Shown: in pieces, positions 25,047 through 34,040 of the stretch | How positions within the stretch are numbered: the first letter of the stretch is position 1 | Layout: each line of letters starts with the position of its first letter | Assembly: GCF_030296615.1 (NCBI RefSeq) | Contig: NZ_AP027732.1 | Location: 992,001 to 1,056,000 of the forward strand | Source of the DNA: Frondihabitans sucicola | GTDB taxonomy: Bacteria; Actinomycetota; Actinomycetes; Actinomycetales; Microbacteriaceae | DNA length: 64,000 nt | Reading direction: 5' to 3' | Notes under the pieces: generated by a model | Told to the model about the DNA's origin: nothing | Database searches by the model: none | The model's input: the letters and a program-made list of their open reading frames with translations, nothing else | Position numbers and translations under genes: made by a program

Positions 25047-25445
25047 ATGCCCCAGTTCCCGCTTCGCCGCGACGCCGAGTCCGCGGAGTTCTTCGCCGCC
25101 GCCGCCGCCGGGGAGTTCTTGCTCGTCAGGGATTCCGAGACCGGAGAATTCCACGGGCCGCAGTTCGATCGCACCGTCGATCCCCAGCGCTACGTGAGCG
25201 CACCCGCCGCCGGCACCGGACGCGTCGTCAGCTGGGCGGTCGTGCACGACCGCGGCTCCGACGGACTCACGACGCGGGTCGTCGTCGGCATCGTCGCCCT
25301 GGACGAAGGCCCGTGGTGGTGGACCGAGCTCGCTGACGCGGATCCGGACACCGACCTCGACGGCGCGAGAGTCGAGGTCGCCTTCGAGAGGATCGGCAGC
25401 GGCGACGAGGACGAGGTCCAACCGTTCTTCCGGATCCTGGGGTGA
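25047..25445 (+). CDS. DUF35 OB-fold partner of the thiolase-like protein
   Basis: The 132-residue protein has the DUF35 layout: an N-terminal helical hook (RRDAESAEFFAAAAAGEFLLV) and an OB fold beginning GRVVSWAVVHDR. Canonical DUF35 proteins carry a four-Cys zinc ribbon between these parts. Here the corresponding LLVRDSETGEFHGP has no Cys at all, and the protein contains none. It starts 9 bases after the thiolase-like gene. In Ltp2-type aldolases and related hydratases, the DUF35 chain is required for stability and activity. It is the last gene of the second operon and is convergent with the GMC gene. Confidence 0.82.
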   Translation: MPQFPLRRDAESAEFFAAAAAGEFLLVRDSETGEFHGPQFDRTVDPQRYVSAPAAGTGRVVSWAVVHDRGSDGLTTRVVVGIVALDEGPWWWTELADADPDTDLDGARVEVAFERIGSGDEDEVQPFFRILG

Positions 25446-25481
25446 GTCGCCCCGCAGCTCAGGCCACGGTGCGCGCTGTTC

Positions 25482-27011
25482 TCACCGTTCGTCCGCGAGA
25501 GTCGCGGCGAGCTCCTTCGCCGCGCGCCATGCGAGCGCGACGGTCGTCAGCGTGGGGTTCGCCGCGGTGGCGGTCGGGATGACGCCGTTGCCTCCTACGT
25601 ACAGGTGCGCGATACCCCACACCCGAAGCCGTTCGTCGCACACCGACGAGCCGTCGTCGACCGGCCCCATGCGCACGGTGCCCTGGTAGTGCAGCGACGA
25701 TCCGCCGGCCGCGAGCGTGGGCTGGTCGGTGAGCTCGCCGATGCGTGCGGCGGACCGGATCGAGTTCGCGTACATCGCCGAGATCGTCTTCTGATCGTGG
25801 TCGGTGCGTGAGTACCGGATCGTCATCCGCGGCATGCCGAAGAAGTCGGTCTCCGTCTCACTGAACTCGACGGCGTCCTCGTACCGGACGTCCTTCGCGG
25901 CGTACCAGGCGAGGATCCCGAGGCGCGACGCGGCAGCTCCGTCGTCGTCTCCGATCGCGTACGGGGAATCCGCGAGGGCCATCACGCCGCCCTGCATGGG
26001 GCGCGCGTCGGAGAACGGGATCAGTACGTAGCCGTGTTCTCGGGGATCCCGGCCGAACCGCGCGGGGTCGAAGTCGTCGCCGAGCTGCAGGAACGACGCC
26101 ATCTGGAAGTGCTCGTTGAGGTAGTGGCCGAGTGCTCGGGGCCGGATGCCGGACGCGAACAGCACCTGGGGAGTCCGGAGGCCGTCGGCGCACACGACCA
26201 CTCGAGCAGCCCGAACGGTGGAGACCTCACCCGTTATTCGATCCTGCAGCTCGGCGCCCACGGCGACCCCGTCTTCGAGGAGGACGCGGCGCGCGAGAGT
26301 CTCGGGCCGCAGTTCGAAGCCGGGAACGTCCTCTTCGAGGTCACCGAGAATCGCACCGGTGCCGGAGAACACCAGTCGCTCGCCCTCCCAGTGCATCGCG
26401 CTCGGCATGAACCCGACGGGAGTGAGTCCCGGGCCGTCGAACTCCTCCGCCATCGCCGAGTGGATCGCGGCTGCGAGCCCCGCTCCGGGCGGCCTCTGCT
26501 CGGTGACGCCGAGCACGCGTTCGGCGTGCGACAGAGCGGCGTCCATCTCGTCCTCGGGGATGAACGGGATGCGCTCCGACTGGTGTGGTCGCGGTGTCGA
26601 GGCACCCCAGTGGATGCCCATGCCGCCGACGCCGGTGGACATACTCGCTGCGGGGAGGCCCACCTCGCCACTGCGGAGAGTCGGATGCGAGTCGACGAAG
26701 TGCAGCCCGGGCAGGACCGTCTGACGGAATTCGAGACTGGGATCCAGTCCTTCGGCGATGTCGAGGAGAGCGGCGTCCCGCTGGGTCCCGGCATCTGGAC
26801 CCTGTGTCAGCAACTGCGCGGCCTCCCGATCCTGCTCCGACATGTTCTGCGTGTGGTCGCCGCGCGTTCCCGGGACGCGCGGACCCGCCTCGACCATCAG
26901 AATGCGAGCGTGCGGGACGAGCTCTCCGATCGTCCTCGCGTACATCGACCCTGCGGGACCGCTGCCGACGATGAGGACGTCGACGTCCGTTCTGTCGTTC
27001 CGCGGGCTCAC
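25482..27011 (-). CDS. GMC oxidoreductase, pyranose 2-oxidase/glycoside 3-oxidase-like
   Basis: The 509-residue flavoprotein begins with a dinucleotide motif (VDVLIVGSGPAGSMYA) and has GVGGMGIHWGASTPRPH, the position where pyranose 2-oxidase has STHWTCATP and its FAD-linking His. The C-terminal active-site region is GGSSLHYQGTVRMG, then GGNGVIPTATAANPTLT. This subgroup oxidises sugars or glycosides at C2 or C3, and bacterial members include C-glycoside 3-oxidases. The start GTG 27011 overlaps the stop of the upstream TIM-barrel gene (GTGA). The pair suggests oxidation of a sugar moiety followed by isomerase-fold-assisted cleavage. Confidence 0.82.
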   Translation of the reverse strand: MSPRNDRTDVDVLIVGSGPAGSMYARTIGELVPHARILMVEAGPRVPGTRGDHTQNMSEQDREAAQLLTQGPDAGTQRDAALLDIAEGLDPSLEFRQTVLPGLHFVDSHPTLRSGEVGLPAASMSTGVGGMGIHWGASTPRPHQSERIPFIPEDEMDAALSHAERVLGVTEQRPPGAGLAAAIHSAMAEEFDGPGLTPVGFMPSAMHWEGERLVFSGTGAILGDLEEDVPGFELRPETLARRVLLEDGVAVGAELQDRITGEVSTVRAARVVVCADGLRTPQVLFASGIRPRALGHYLNEHFQMASFLQLGDDFDPARFGRDPREHGYVLIPFSDARPMQGGVMALADSPYAIGDDDGAAASRLGILAWYAAKDVRYEDAVEFSETETDFFGMPRMTIRYSRTDHDQKTISAMYANSIRSAARIGELTDQPTLAAGGSSLHYQGTVRMGPVDDGSSVCDERLRVWGIAHLYVGGNGVIPTATAANPTLTTVALAWRAAKELAATLADER

Positions 27012-27955
27012 GCTCGAGCCTCCGCGGCGAGACGGGTGACCTCGAGGACCCGGGCGCTCTTGGCCCACGGATCGCCTCCTGTGCCTTCGTACTCGATCGT
27101 CAGCGGGCCCGAGTAGTCGTGCTCCCGCAGGATCTTGAGCGCGCGGTCGATGTCGACGGCCCGGACCACCCCGGCCTCGTCGACGTCGTGAGCCTTGACG
27201 TGGACGAGTTCGGCGTGCGGAGCAAGTCGTTCGATGCCCGAGTAGACGGTCGTGAGGTCGACGCTGTCGAGCACCTGCGCGGCGTCGGCGGCGGGTGCGC
27301 CGTCAGCGGGGAACGCCAGCGCCCCGACGGGCTCGAGGAGGGCGTCGAAGTTGCCCAGGTCGAGCAGGAGGCCGAGCCGCTCGACGCCGACCGAGTGGAG
27401 GAGGTCGAGCATCCACGCGGGGTCGCTGCTCGGGCCTCCGTGATTCTCGACGAGGAGACGGCTGCCGTATCGCGCGGCGAAGTCCCCGAGCTCTCCCAAC
27501 GCCTCGACGAGATGCGCCGGTGGCTGCGCGCCGCCGTCGTGGGGGCTGAACGGCGAACCGGGATTCACTCGCAGGAAGCGGGCGCCCATCTGACCGAAGC
27601 GGGCGATCCAGTCCTTCAGCTCAGCGACATCGCCTGCGCGCCTGAGCTCGTCGGGGTCGAGCAGGTCGCCGACATCGATGGCCACGTTCACCAGGGTCAC
27701 GCCGGCCGCGCCGAGCGCGTCGGCGAAGGCGTCGAGCTCCGGATCGCCCAAACCTCCCGTGAACTGGAAGGCGACCGTCTCGATGGCATCCACGCCGAAG
27801 GCGCTCTTCGCCCGCTCGGGGAAGTCCGCGAGCGTCAGGAGACTCGGGAACGGAAACGAGAACGACCGGTCCTCCCCGTGGGAGTCGGTGAACTGGAACT
27901 CGACGGGTCCGAGGTGCTCTCGGACGCTGTACGACGACATGGACAGTGTTGTCAC
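27008..27955 (-). CDS. Sugar phosphate isomerase/epimerase-like TIM-barrel protein
   Basis: The 315-residue protein fits the xylose-isomerase-like TIM-barrel family. Metal-site segments are LLVENHGG, LGLLLDLGNFD, LVHVKAHDVDEAG and LTIEYEGTGGD, giving the usual Glu, Asp, His and Glu ligands. The family includes sugar epimerases and, in C-glycoside pathways, deglycosidase subunits that act on 3-keto-glycosides. It is translationally coupled to the GMC oxidoreductase downstream and lies 37 bases after the esterase gene. The pairing supports a glycoside-processing role but does not prove it. Confidence 0.8.
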   Translation of the reverse strand: MTTLSMSSYSVREHLGPVEFQFTDSHGEDRSFSFPFPSLLTLADFPERAKSAFGVDAIETVAFQFTGGLGDPELDAFADALGAAGVTLVNVAIDVGDLLDPDELRRAGDVAELKDWIARFGQMGARFLRVNPGSPFSPHDGGAQPPAHLVEALGELGDFAARYGSRLLVENHGGPSSDPAWMLDLLHSVGVERLGLLLDLGNFDALLEPVGALAFPADGAPAADAAQVLDSVDLTTVYSGIERLAPHAELVHVKAHDVDEAGVVRAVDIDRALKILREHDYSGPLTIEYEGTGGDPWAKSARVLEVTRLAAEARA

Positions 27956-27992
27956 GGTGGTTCTCCTGTCGGTGAGGGGGCAGGGAGGGCGG

Positions 27993-29141
27993 TTAGAGGC
28001 AGGCGCGCAGGGCGGCCGACAACAGTTCCGCGCGCTCGTCGGGAACGCCGCCGGGTCGGATGGTCTGGTAGGCGAAGGACACGCGGCCTTCCAGCCGCGC
28101 GAAGCCGAGGTGCCCGCCGGCGCCGTCGTGACCGAAGCTGCCCTCGCCGGCCATGCGGCGCGCGCGGTTATCGATCATGAATCCGGTTCCCCATCGGAGG
28201 CCTTCGTCCGGGCCGACGAGCGGGGCGCCGAACGACACGGGTCGGATCGCGTCGCGCAGGGTCTCCGGCTGCAGGAGGCGGACTCCGTCGACCTCACCGA
28301 CGGTCGCCGCGTAGATCCGGGCGAGTGCGCCGGCGCTGCTGACGAAGTCGGCAGCGGGGATCTCGGCCGCGAGGAAGTCGGGCCGGTTGGCCGAGTCGAA
28401 AAGACGGAGGCCGTCGTAGGCGCCGTTCATCCCGAGCACCCGGTCGAGGAGGAGAACGTCGGCTTCGCTGGGCCCGGGTCCGGTCGTGTCGGCGGCCGTG
28501 GCCAACTGCTCGCCCTGGAAGGCGAAGTCCGCGTCCGTCGGGTCGGCTCCGAAGCCCGCTCGCAGGTGGAGCGGCGAGGCGATGCGATCCTGCAGCCACT
28601 GCGCGGGTCGCTTCCCGGTGGCCCGGCGCAGGATCTCGCCGGCGAGGTAGCCGAAGGTGATCGCGTGGTATGCGAACGCGGTGCCCGGCTCCCACATCGG
28701 GACTTGACGAGCCAAGAGGTCGACGACCGGCGTCCAGGCCTGGAGGCCCGAAAGGGTGACTCGCTCGGCCGGGGCGATGAGTCCTGCGCGATGCGCGAGG
28801 ACGTCGCGCACGGTCGTGGCCGCTTTACCCCCTGAGCCGTATTCGGGCCAGTAGTCCGTGACGAGTGAATCGAGTGCGAGAGCACCCTCCTCGACTGCCA
28901 TGAGCAGGCAGATGGTGGTGATGCCCTTGCTGACGGAGAACAGGACGCTGCGCGTCTCGGATGTCCACGTGCCTCGGCCGGTGTCGCCGCCCCAGAGCTC
29001 GACCACGTGCTGCCCGTCGACGTAGATGCTGCAGGCCGCACCGGTGTCGCCGCGGACGCTGAAGTTCTCCCGGAAGACGTCGGCGACCGCGCCGTAGCCG
29101 TGCTGTGCGTGCCCACTGAGCACCACGTCCGTGTGTCTCAT
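27993..29141 (-). CDS. Serine hydrolase of the beta-lactamase (class C/EstB) family
   Basis: The 382-residue protein has the S-x-x-K motif (LFSVSKG), a Tyr motif FAYHAI in place of Y-x-N, and a late HDGAGGHLG segment. The Y-x-A/S form and lack of a signal peptide fit EstB-type esterases rather than true beta-lactamases. ATG 29141 has a good Shine-Dalgarno (GAGGGAG), so an upstream in-frame ATG at 29168 is less likely. It is the first gene of the esterase-isomerase-GMC operon, divergent from a TetR gene. It could remove acyl groups from a glycoside substrate. Confidence 0.82.
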   Translation of the reverse strand: MRHTDVVLSGHAQHGYGAVADVFRENFSVRGDTGAACSIYVDGQHVVELWGGDTGRGTWTSETRSVLFSVSKGITTICLLMAVEEGALALDSLVTDYWPEYGSGGKAATTVRDVLAHRAGLIAPAERVTLSGLQAWTPVVDLLARQVPMWEPGTAFAYHAITFGYLAGEILRRATGKRPAQWLQDRIASPLHLRAGFGADPTDADFAFQGEQLATAADTTGPGPSEADVLLLDRVLGMNGAYDGLRLFDSANRPDFLAAEIPAADFVSSAGALARIYAATVGEVDGVRLLQPETLRDAIRPVSFGAPLVGPDEGLRWGTGFMIDNRARRMAGEGSFGHDGAGGHLGFARLEGRVSFAYQTIRPGGVPDERAELLSAALRACL

Positions 29142-29169
29142 GGCACTCCCTCGTGCGAGATCGAACAAA

Positions 29170-29215
29170 AATGGAAGTCACTGCCAATATGAAGTCACAT
29201 CCATTCTTTTGTCAA
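29170..29215. promoter_or_regulatory. Divergent operator/promoter between esterase operon and TetR gene
   Basis: AATGGA (29170-29175) and TCCATT (29200-29205) form an inverted repeat. Inside lies a direct repeat GAAGTCAC at 29174-29181 and 29191-29198, 17 bases apart. On the minus strand, TTGACA (29215-29210) with a weak -10 near 29192-29187 forms a promoter that the repeats overlap. Likely target of the TetR protein at 29246. Confidence 0.65.
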
Positions 29216-29245
29216 GGCCGGCCCTGGTCGTCCTAGACTGCGGGG

Positions 29246-29836
29246 GTGGGCCTGCGAGAGATGAAAGCCGCTCGGACGCGACAGCAGCTCGTCGATGTGG
29301 CGGTGACGACGTTCATCGACCAGGGCTACGACGAGACCACGATGGAGCGGATCGCCGAGCTCGCCGAGGTGGGCACCTCGACGCTCTATCGCTACTTCCC
29401 GAGCAAAGAGCTCCTCCTCCTCGCGCCCTACGCCGAAGTCGTCGACCCGGGACGGTATCTCCGAGCGCGCCCCGTCTCCGAGCCGACCGGGGTTGCACTG
29501 GCCGGAGCCCTCCTCGACCTGGGTGACGACTACGCGGACCCGTCCCGCCGCATCCCCGAGATCCGGCGGATCCTCGACTCCTCGCCGGTGCCTCGAGCGC
29601 GCGTCTGGGATGTCCTCCTGCAGTCGCGGGCAGACCTCGAGGCGGCGCTCGCGGAGCGCATGGGCTTGCCCGCCACAGACCACTCCGTGCAGATCAGTGC
29701 GGGGATAGCTCTCGACGTCTTCTATCGGGTCGACGAGGAGCGGAAGAGCGGCGACCGGGAGGACTACCGCGCGCTCTTCCGGGAGGCGCTGGCATCCCTC
29801 TCCACGACGACGATCGTGCTCCCCGTCCTGCCCTGA
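29246..29836 (+). CDS. TetR family transcriptional regulator
   Basis: The 196-residue protein has a typical TetR DNA-binding domain (ARTRQQLVDVAVTTFIDQGYDETTMERIAELAEVGTSTLYRYFPSKELL in parts) and a helical ligand domain. The start is GTG 29246; ATG 29261 would remove five residues and is equally possible. It is divergent from the esterase-TIM-GMC operon, with repeat elements covering the shared control region, so it probably represses that operon until a substrate or intermediate binds. Confidence 0.86.
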   Translation: MGLREMKAARTRQQLVDVAVTTFIDQGYDETTMERIAELAEVGTSTLYRYFPSKELLLLAPYAEVVDPGRYLRARPVSEPTGVALAGALLDLGDDYADPSRRIPEIRRILDSSPVPRARVWDVLLQSRADLEAALAERMGLPATDHSVQISAGIALDVFYRVDEERKSGDREDYRALFREALASLSTTTIVLPVLP

Positions 29837-29946
29837 CCCGTCGGCCCGTCGGGCTCCTCGGCGGCGGTCTCGCAAGCCCGGCTGCGCATCAGGACGCGGT
29901 TTGTCGCGCCTGATTCGTCTCGGATCCGGTCACTCTTCGATCCCTG

Positions 29947-30044
29947 TTGACAAGAATCCGTTTGCTGTTAGTGTCTCGTATGCGAACGCCAATCGCCAGT
30001 ATGAACAAACAGCAGCAAGCGTTCATGTTTATGAACAAGCGTTC
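29947..30044 (+). promoter_or_regulatory. Promoter and repeat-rich operator of the ABC importer
   Basis: TTGACA (29947-29952) with TAGTGT (29969-29974) gives a promoter with a 16-base spacer. Downstream, the AT-richer leader has ATGAACAA at 30001 and 30031, AAGCGTTC at 30017 and 30037, and the palindrome GTTCATGTTTATGAAC (30021-30036). TGAACA half-sites also occur before the IclR gene, pointing to that regulator. Confidence 0.65.
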
Positions 30045-30088
30045 GAAATACTGATTGATTTTCCCTTCACCGAGAGGAAGCACGAACG

Positions 30089-31393
30089 ATGAAGTTCAGC
30101 ACTCTAGCGGCGGGCGCGGTTGCCGTCGCCTTGGCCGTGTCCCTTGTCGGATGCTCGAGTTCGAATTCGACAGGCGGAGCCAAGAAACCCGACAAGCTCG
30201 TCATCCTGACCACAAACAGCCCCAGCGAGAAAGCGTTGCAGGCCACCGGAAAGCTGTACACAAAAAAGACCGGCATCGACATCCAGTTCGTGGACGTGCC
30301 CTACGACCAGCTCGCCACCAAGCTGGTCCTCGCGGGAAAGTCCAAGACGTCGACGTTCGACGTCGCCATGCTGGATCCGCTGTACCTCGCCACGGTCGCC
30401 CCCTCGGGCGGACTCCTGCCCCTCGACAAGCACCTCGCGAAAGACTCCACGTACGACTACTCGGACTTTCCCGCGTCGTTGAAGGACTACCCGAAGTACA
30501 AGGGCGTCACCTACGGCCTGCCTCTGTCGACGGAACCCTACGTCCAGCTCTACCGCACCGATCTCTATAAGAAGGCGGGTATCACGCCCGCGACGACGTG
30601 GGATCAACTGAACTCGAACGTCAAGGCGACGACGAGTCCGGGTTCCAGCCAGTACGGCTACGCCGGCTGGTACGGGGCGCAGGGAGCGAGCGCCGAGCCC
30701 TACCTCGAGCGGCTCTACGAGTACGGCGGCCGCCTGCTCGACCCGAAGACGTCGGAGCCCCTGCTGAACACCGCCGTGGCGAAGAAGGCCATGAAGGACT
30801 TCCTCGAGCTGACGGCCGATTCTCCGGAGGCCACCATTTCCGGCGGGTCGCCCGACGCGGCGACGCAGTTCAGCCAGATCCCGGTGGCTCTCGATATCGC
30901 GCCCTCCGGCTGGTACTCCACCGTCGCCGATCCTGGGACGTCCAAGGCCGCCGGCAAGGTCGGAGTGGCGCCGGTTCCGTCGCAGGCGATCGGGAAGTAC
31001 GCCCCCAAGGGAATCCTCAAGGGATGGATGGTCGGTATCTCGGCACAGTCGAAATACGAAGACGCGTCCTGGGACTTCTTGTCGTTCGCGCTCAGCAAGA
31101 GCAACGTGCAGACGTTCATCGACTCCGGATCACCCGTCGTGGCACGGACCTCGACGCTCGACGACGCGAAGTACCAGAACCAGTTGCCGTATCTCCAGTA
31201 CCTGAAGCCCGGCGTCGTCAACGGAGTGCCGCTGCCCGCGATCCCCGAGCTCCTGCCCCTGGCCGTGGCGCTCGGCAACGGGATCAACTCGATGGCCACA
31301 CAAGGGTCCAAGGCCAACGTCGACTCGAGCATGGACTCGCTCAATCAGAAGCTGCGTCAGATCCTCGTCGACTCCGGGAGGCTCAAGAAGTGA
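30089..31393 (+). CDS. ABC transporter substrate-binding lipoprotein (family 1)
   Basis: The 434-residue protein has a lipoprotein signal (KFSTLAAGAVAVALAVSLVGC, cleaved before Cys22). A family 1 extracellular solute-binding domain follows, with KPDKLVILTTNSPSEKA and a late WDFLSFALSKSNVQTFID. Such proteins usually bind oligosaccharides, polyols or glycosides. The ATG follows GAGAGGAAG. Two permease genes follow with overlapping starts, but no ATPase gene is present, as is common for actinobacterial sugar importers that share a general MsiK-type ATPase. The AT-rich leader upstream carries repeats likely bound by the neighbouring IclR regulator. Confidence 0.88.
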   Translation: MKFSTLAAGAVAVALAVSLVGCSSSNSTGGAKKPDKLVILTTNSPSEKALQATGKLYTKKTGIDIQFVDVPYDQLATKLVLAGKSKTSTFDVAMLDPLYLATVAPSGGLLPLDKHLAKDSTYDYSDFPASLKDYPKYKGVTYGLPLSTEPYVQLYRTDLYKKAGITPATTWDQLNSNVKATTSPGSSQYGYAGWYGAQGASAEPYLERLYEYGGRLLDPKTSEPLLNTAVAKKAMKDFLELTADSPEATISGGSPDAATQFSQIPVALDIAPSGWYSTVADPGTSKAAGKVGVAPVPSQAIGKYAPKGILKGWMVGISAQSKYEDASWDFLSFALSKSNVQTFIDSGSPVVARTSTLDDAKYQNQLPYLQYLKPGVVNGVPLPAIPELLPLAVALGNGINSMATQGSKANVDSSMDSLNQKLRQILVDSGRLKK

Positions 31394-32336
31394 CGCGCAC
31401 GGAAACGGAGGGAGGCCGCACCGCCGGCCTCCCCGGGTTCGGGACATCCCCCGACCCGCACGCGATCCGCGACGCCGGGCCATCCGGCGTCGCCAGTACC
31501 TCGAGTCCCTGCCTTTCGTCGGTCCGGCCTGGGTGCTCGTGGGCCTGATCGGGATCGTGCCCCTCATCTACGCCGTCTGGGAGGCCTTCACGAATCAGGG
31601 GGTCTCGGCCCTCCATCACAACTTCGTCGGTTTCAGCAACTTCATGGCCGCCGTCTTCAGGCCGTCGTTCCTCGACTCCCTCGTCGTCACGGGAATCTTC
31701 GTGGTGGTCTGCACGGTCGTCGAGTTCGTCATCGGCTACGGAATCGCCTATTTCCTCAACCTCCAGCTCCGGGGCTATCAGCTCGCACGAAGCGTGCTGC
31801 TGATCCCGATGCTGCTCACCCCCGTCGTGATCGGCCTCGTGTTCAAGTTCATGTTCACGCCGAAGATCGGGGTCGTCTACGCCCTGCTGCAGAGCGTCGG
31901 CGTTCACATCCCGTGGTTCACCGACGCCTTCTGGGGCAAGGTGTTCATCGTCACGCTCGATTCCTGGCTGTTCGTGCCATTCGTGATGCTGATGCTCCTC
32001 GCCGGGATGTCGGGGGTGTCGAAGGAGCAGCTCGAGGCGGCCTCGCTCGACGGCGCAGGCTGGTGGAAGAAGACGCGCTACGTGTCGTTGCCCGCACTGG
32101 CTCCGGTGATCATGATCACCCTGCTGCTCCGCGTCGTCGACACGTCGCGCATGTTCGATCAGGTCTACTCGTCGACCCGTGGCGGTCCTGGGACGTCGAC
32201 GCTGACGACCTCGATCCTGGTCTACAACGACACCTTCGGCTCCTTCCAGTTCGGCTACGGGGCAGCAGAAGCCGTGACTCTGACGCTGTTGCTGTCGCCC
32301 TTCTACTTCCTCTACATCCGATTGACACGCATATGA
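31390..32336 (+). CDS. ABC transporter permease (MalF-like), frame interrupted near its start
   Basis: The membrane part (from LPFVGPAWVLVGLIGIVPL to the end) has six helices and the EAA loop QLEAASLDGAGWWKKTRYVSLP. No start codon precedes it in its own frame closer than GTG 31533, which would cut the first helix. GTG 31390 overlaps the substrate-binding-protein stop (GTGA) and reads in the adjoining frame. One added base in the C-rich stretch 31430-31452, probably the C5 run 31448-31452, joins them into 315 residues. The second permease gene begins in its stop codon (ATGA). Confidence 0.82.
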
Positions 32337-33163
32337 GAATCGAACGAACCGTTCAGCGCCTCGTGGCGCACGTCGTCCTCATCGTCGCCTGCCTCCTGGC
32401 GTTGTTCCCGCTGTTCTGGGTCGTGCTGACCTCGATCAAGAGGAACGTCGACGCGAACTCGCCCTCCGTGAACGCGTTCGCGTTCACGCCGACGTTGCAG
32501 AACTACGCCGACCTCTTCAACTCGCCGGTGTTCCTCCATGCCGCACTGACCACCGCCGTCACCACGGCGGGGACCACTCTGGGTTCCGTCCTCGTCGGCA
32601 CGCTCACGGCGTACGGCCTGGGCCGCCTCTGGGTCTTCGGGCGTCGAGTCCTCGTCGGCATGATGGTGCTGCTCCAGGTGGTGCCGTTCCTCGTCCTGAT
32701 CGTTCCGCTGTTCAACATCGTCAGCGCCGTCGGGCTCTACGACACGTGGATCGGCCTGATCGTCGTGCAGGTGGGGCTCTTCACGCCGTTCGTCACCTGG
32801 CTGATGCTGGCGTTCTTCCGCTCCGTCCCGGTGGAGGTCGAAGAGGCGGCATTCGTCGACGGCGTCAACCGGTACCAGCTGTTCCGTTACGTGCTGGTGC
32901 CCATGCTCGCGCCGGGTCTCGTGGCGGCCGGCATCTTCACGGCGATCGCCTCGTGGAACTCCTTCTTGCTTCCGGTCGTGCTGGGGCAGACGGTGACTCA
33001 GACGCTGACGGCCTTCGCGGCGACGTTCGCTTCGTCCGAGCAGCTGCTCTGGGCGCAGATGTGCGCGACGGCCGTCGTCATCCTGGCGCCGATCGTGATC
33101 TTCACGCTGATCATGCAGCGACCGCTCGTGAACGGGATCACCGCCGGGAGCCTGAAGTCGTGA
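32333..33163 (+). CDS. ABC transporter permease (MalG-like)
   Basis: The 276-residue protein has six transmembrane helices and the EAA loop VEEAAFVDGVNRYQLFRYVLVP, which docks with the ATPase. It starts by ATGA overlap with the first permease. It ends with the MalG-type tail QRPLVNGITAGSLKS. With the lipoprotein and the partner permease it forms a family 1 carbohydrate importer. It is the last gene of the operon and is convergent with the IclR gene. Confidence 0.9.
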   Translation: MRIERTVQRLVAHVVLIVACLLALFPLFWVVLTSIKRNVDANSPSVNAFAFTPTLQNYADLFNSPVFLHAALTTAVTTAGTTLGSVLVGTLTAYGLGRLWVFGRRVLVGMMVLLQVVPFLVLIVPLFNIVSAVGLYDTWIGLIVVQVGLFTPFVTWLMLAFFRSVPVEVEEAAFVDGVNRYQLFRYVLVPMLAPGLVAAGIFTAIASWNSFLLPVVLGQTVTQTLTAFAATFASSEQLLWAQMCATAVVILAPIVIFTLIMQRPLVNGITAGSLKS

Positions 33164-33198
33164 TCACCATCGGGTGAAGCACGGCTTCGGATCGCGCG

Positions 33199-33998
33199 TC
33201 AGGAGCGGAGGCGCGCGATCAGGCTGTCGAGCATGACGGCCGAATCGCGGAGGTGGGCGATGATCGCTCTCTCGCGCTCATCGGTCATCCTGCTCGTGGG
33301 CACCGAGCAACTCAGCGCGTTGAGGGAGCCGGCCCGGCTGGCGAGGGCGACGCCGATGCAGCGAATGCCGGGACTGTTCTCTCCGTCGTCGACACTCCAG
33401 CCGGCGACCCGGATGCGGGCGAGCTCGTCGTGCAGGGCATCCTTCTCGACGATCGTGTTCTCCGTCAGGCGCGGGAGGGGAATTCGAGGCGTGCGTCGAC
33501 GTCCTCGTCGGGAAGGCGGGCCAGGATGGCCTTGCCGAGAGCCGTGGCGTGCGCGGGCAGCCGGCGTCCTACCGCCGAGAAGAGGCGCAGGGTGTGACGG
33601 GACTCGCGCTTCGCCAGGTAGACGACGTCACTGCCGTCGAGCCGGCCGAGGTGCACGGTCTCGCCGGTGAATTCGGCGAGGGAATCGAGAACGGGTTGCG
33701 CCATGCCGACCACGTCATCGCTCTCGATGTACGCGTTGCCGAGGACGAGAGCGCGGAGACCGAGCCCGAACAACGTGCCCGTGCCGTCCGTTTCGAGCCA
33801 CCCCATCGACTCCATCGTTCGGAGGAGCCCGTGGAGACTGCTCTTCGGGATGGAGAGTTCGCGGCTCAGGGTCGCGACGGACCTCTTCTCGTTCGAGCGG
33901 CTCAGTGTCTCGAGGATCTCGAGGGTGCGAACCGACGATTTCACTCCCGCGCGGGCGACCGTCGGTTCGCCTTCCGCGACGTCCGTGACAGTGCTCAC
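33199..33998 (-). CDS. IclR family transcriptional regulator, frame interrupted by one missing base
   Basis: The winged-helix domain (SSVRTLEILETLSRSNEKRSVATLSRELSIPKSSLHGLLRTM, read in parts) and the start of the effector domain (TVHLGRLDGSDVVYL, LPAHATALGKAIL) run in one frame that stops at a GGGG run at 33477-33480. The remaining effector part (ENSPGIRCIGVALAS and onward) is in the next frame and ends at 33199. One added base gives 266 residues. GTG 33998 has a good Shine-Dalgarno (AAGGGAAG); the ATG at 34064 lies inside the probable operator. It likely controls the convergent ABC importer. Confidence 0.82.
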
Positions 33999-34040
33999 AG
34001 CCGCACTTCCCTTCTCGTCGACTTCCCGCAGGCCATCGTA

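Noticed and set aside
27993..29141. True beta-lactamase conferring antibiotic resistance
   Set aside because: No signal peptide, the Y-x-N motif is changed, and the operon context is catabolic; an esterase is the better reading.
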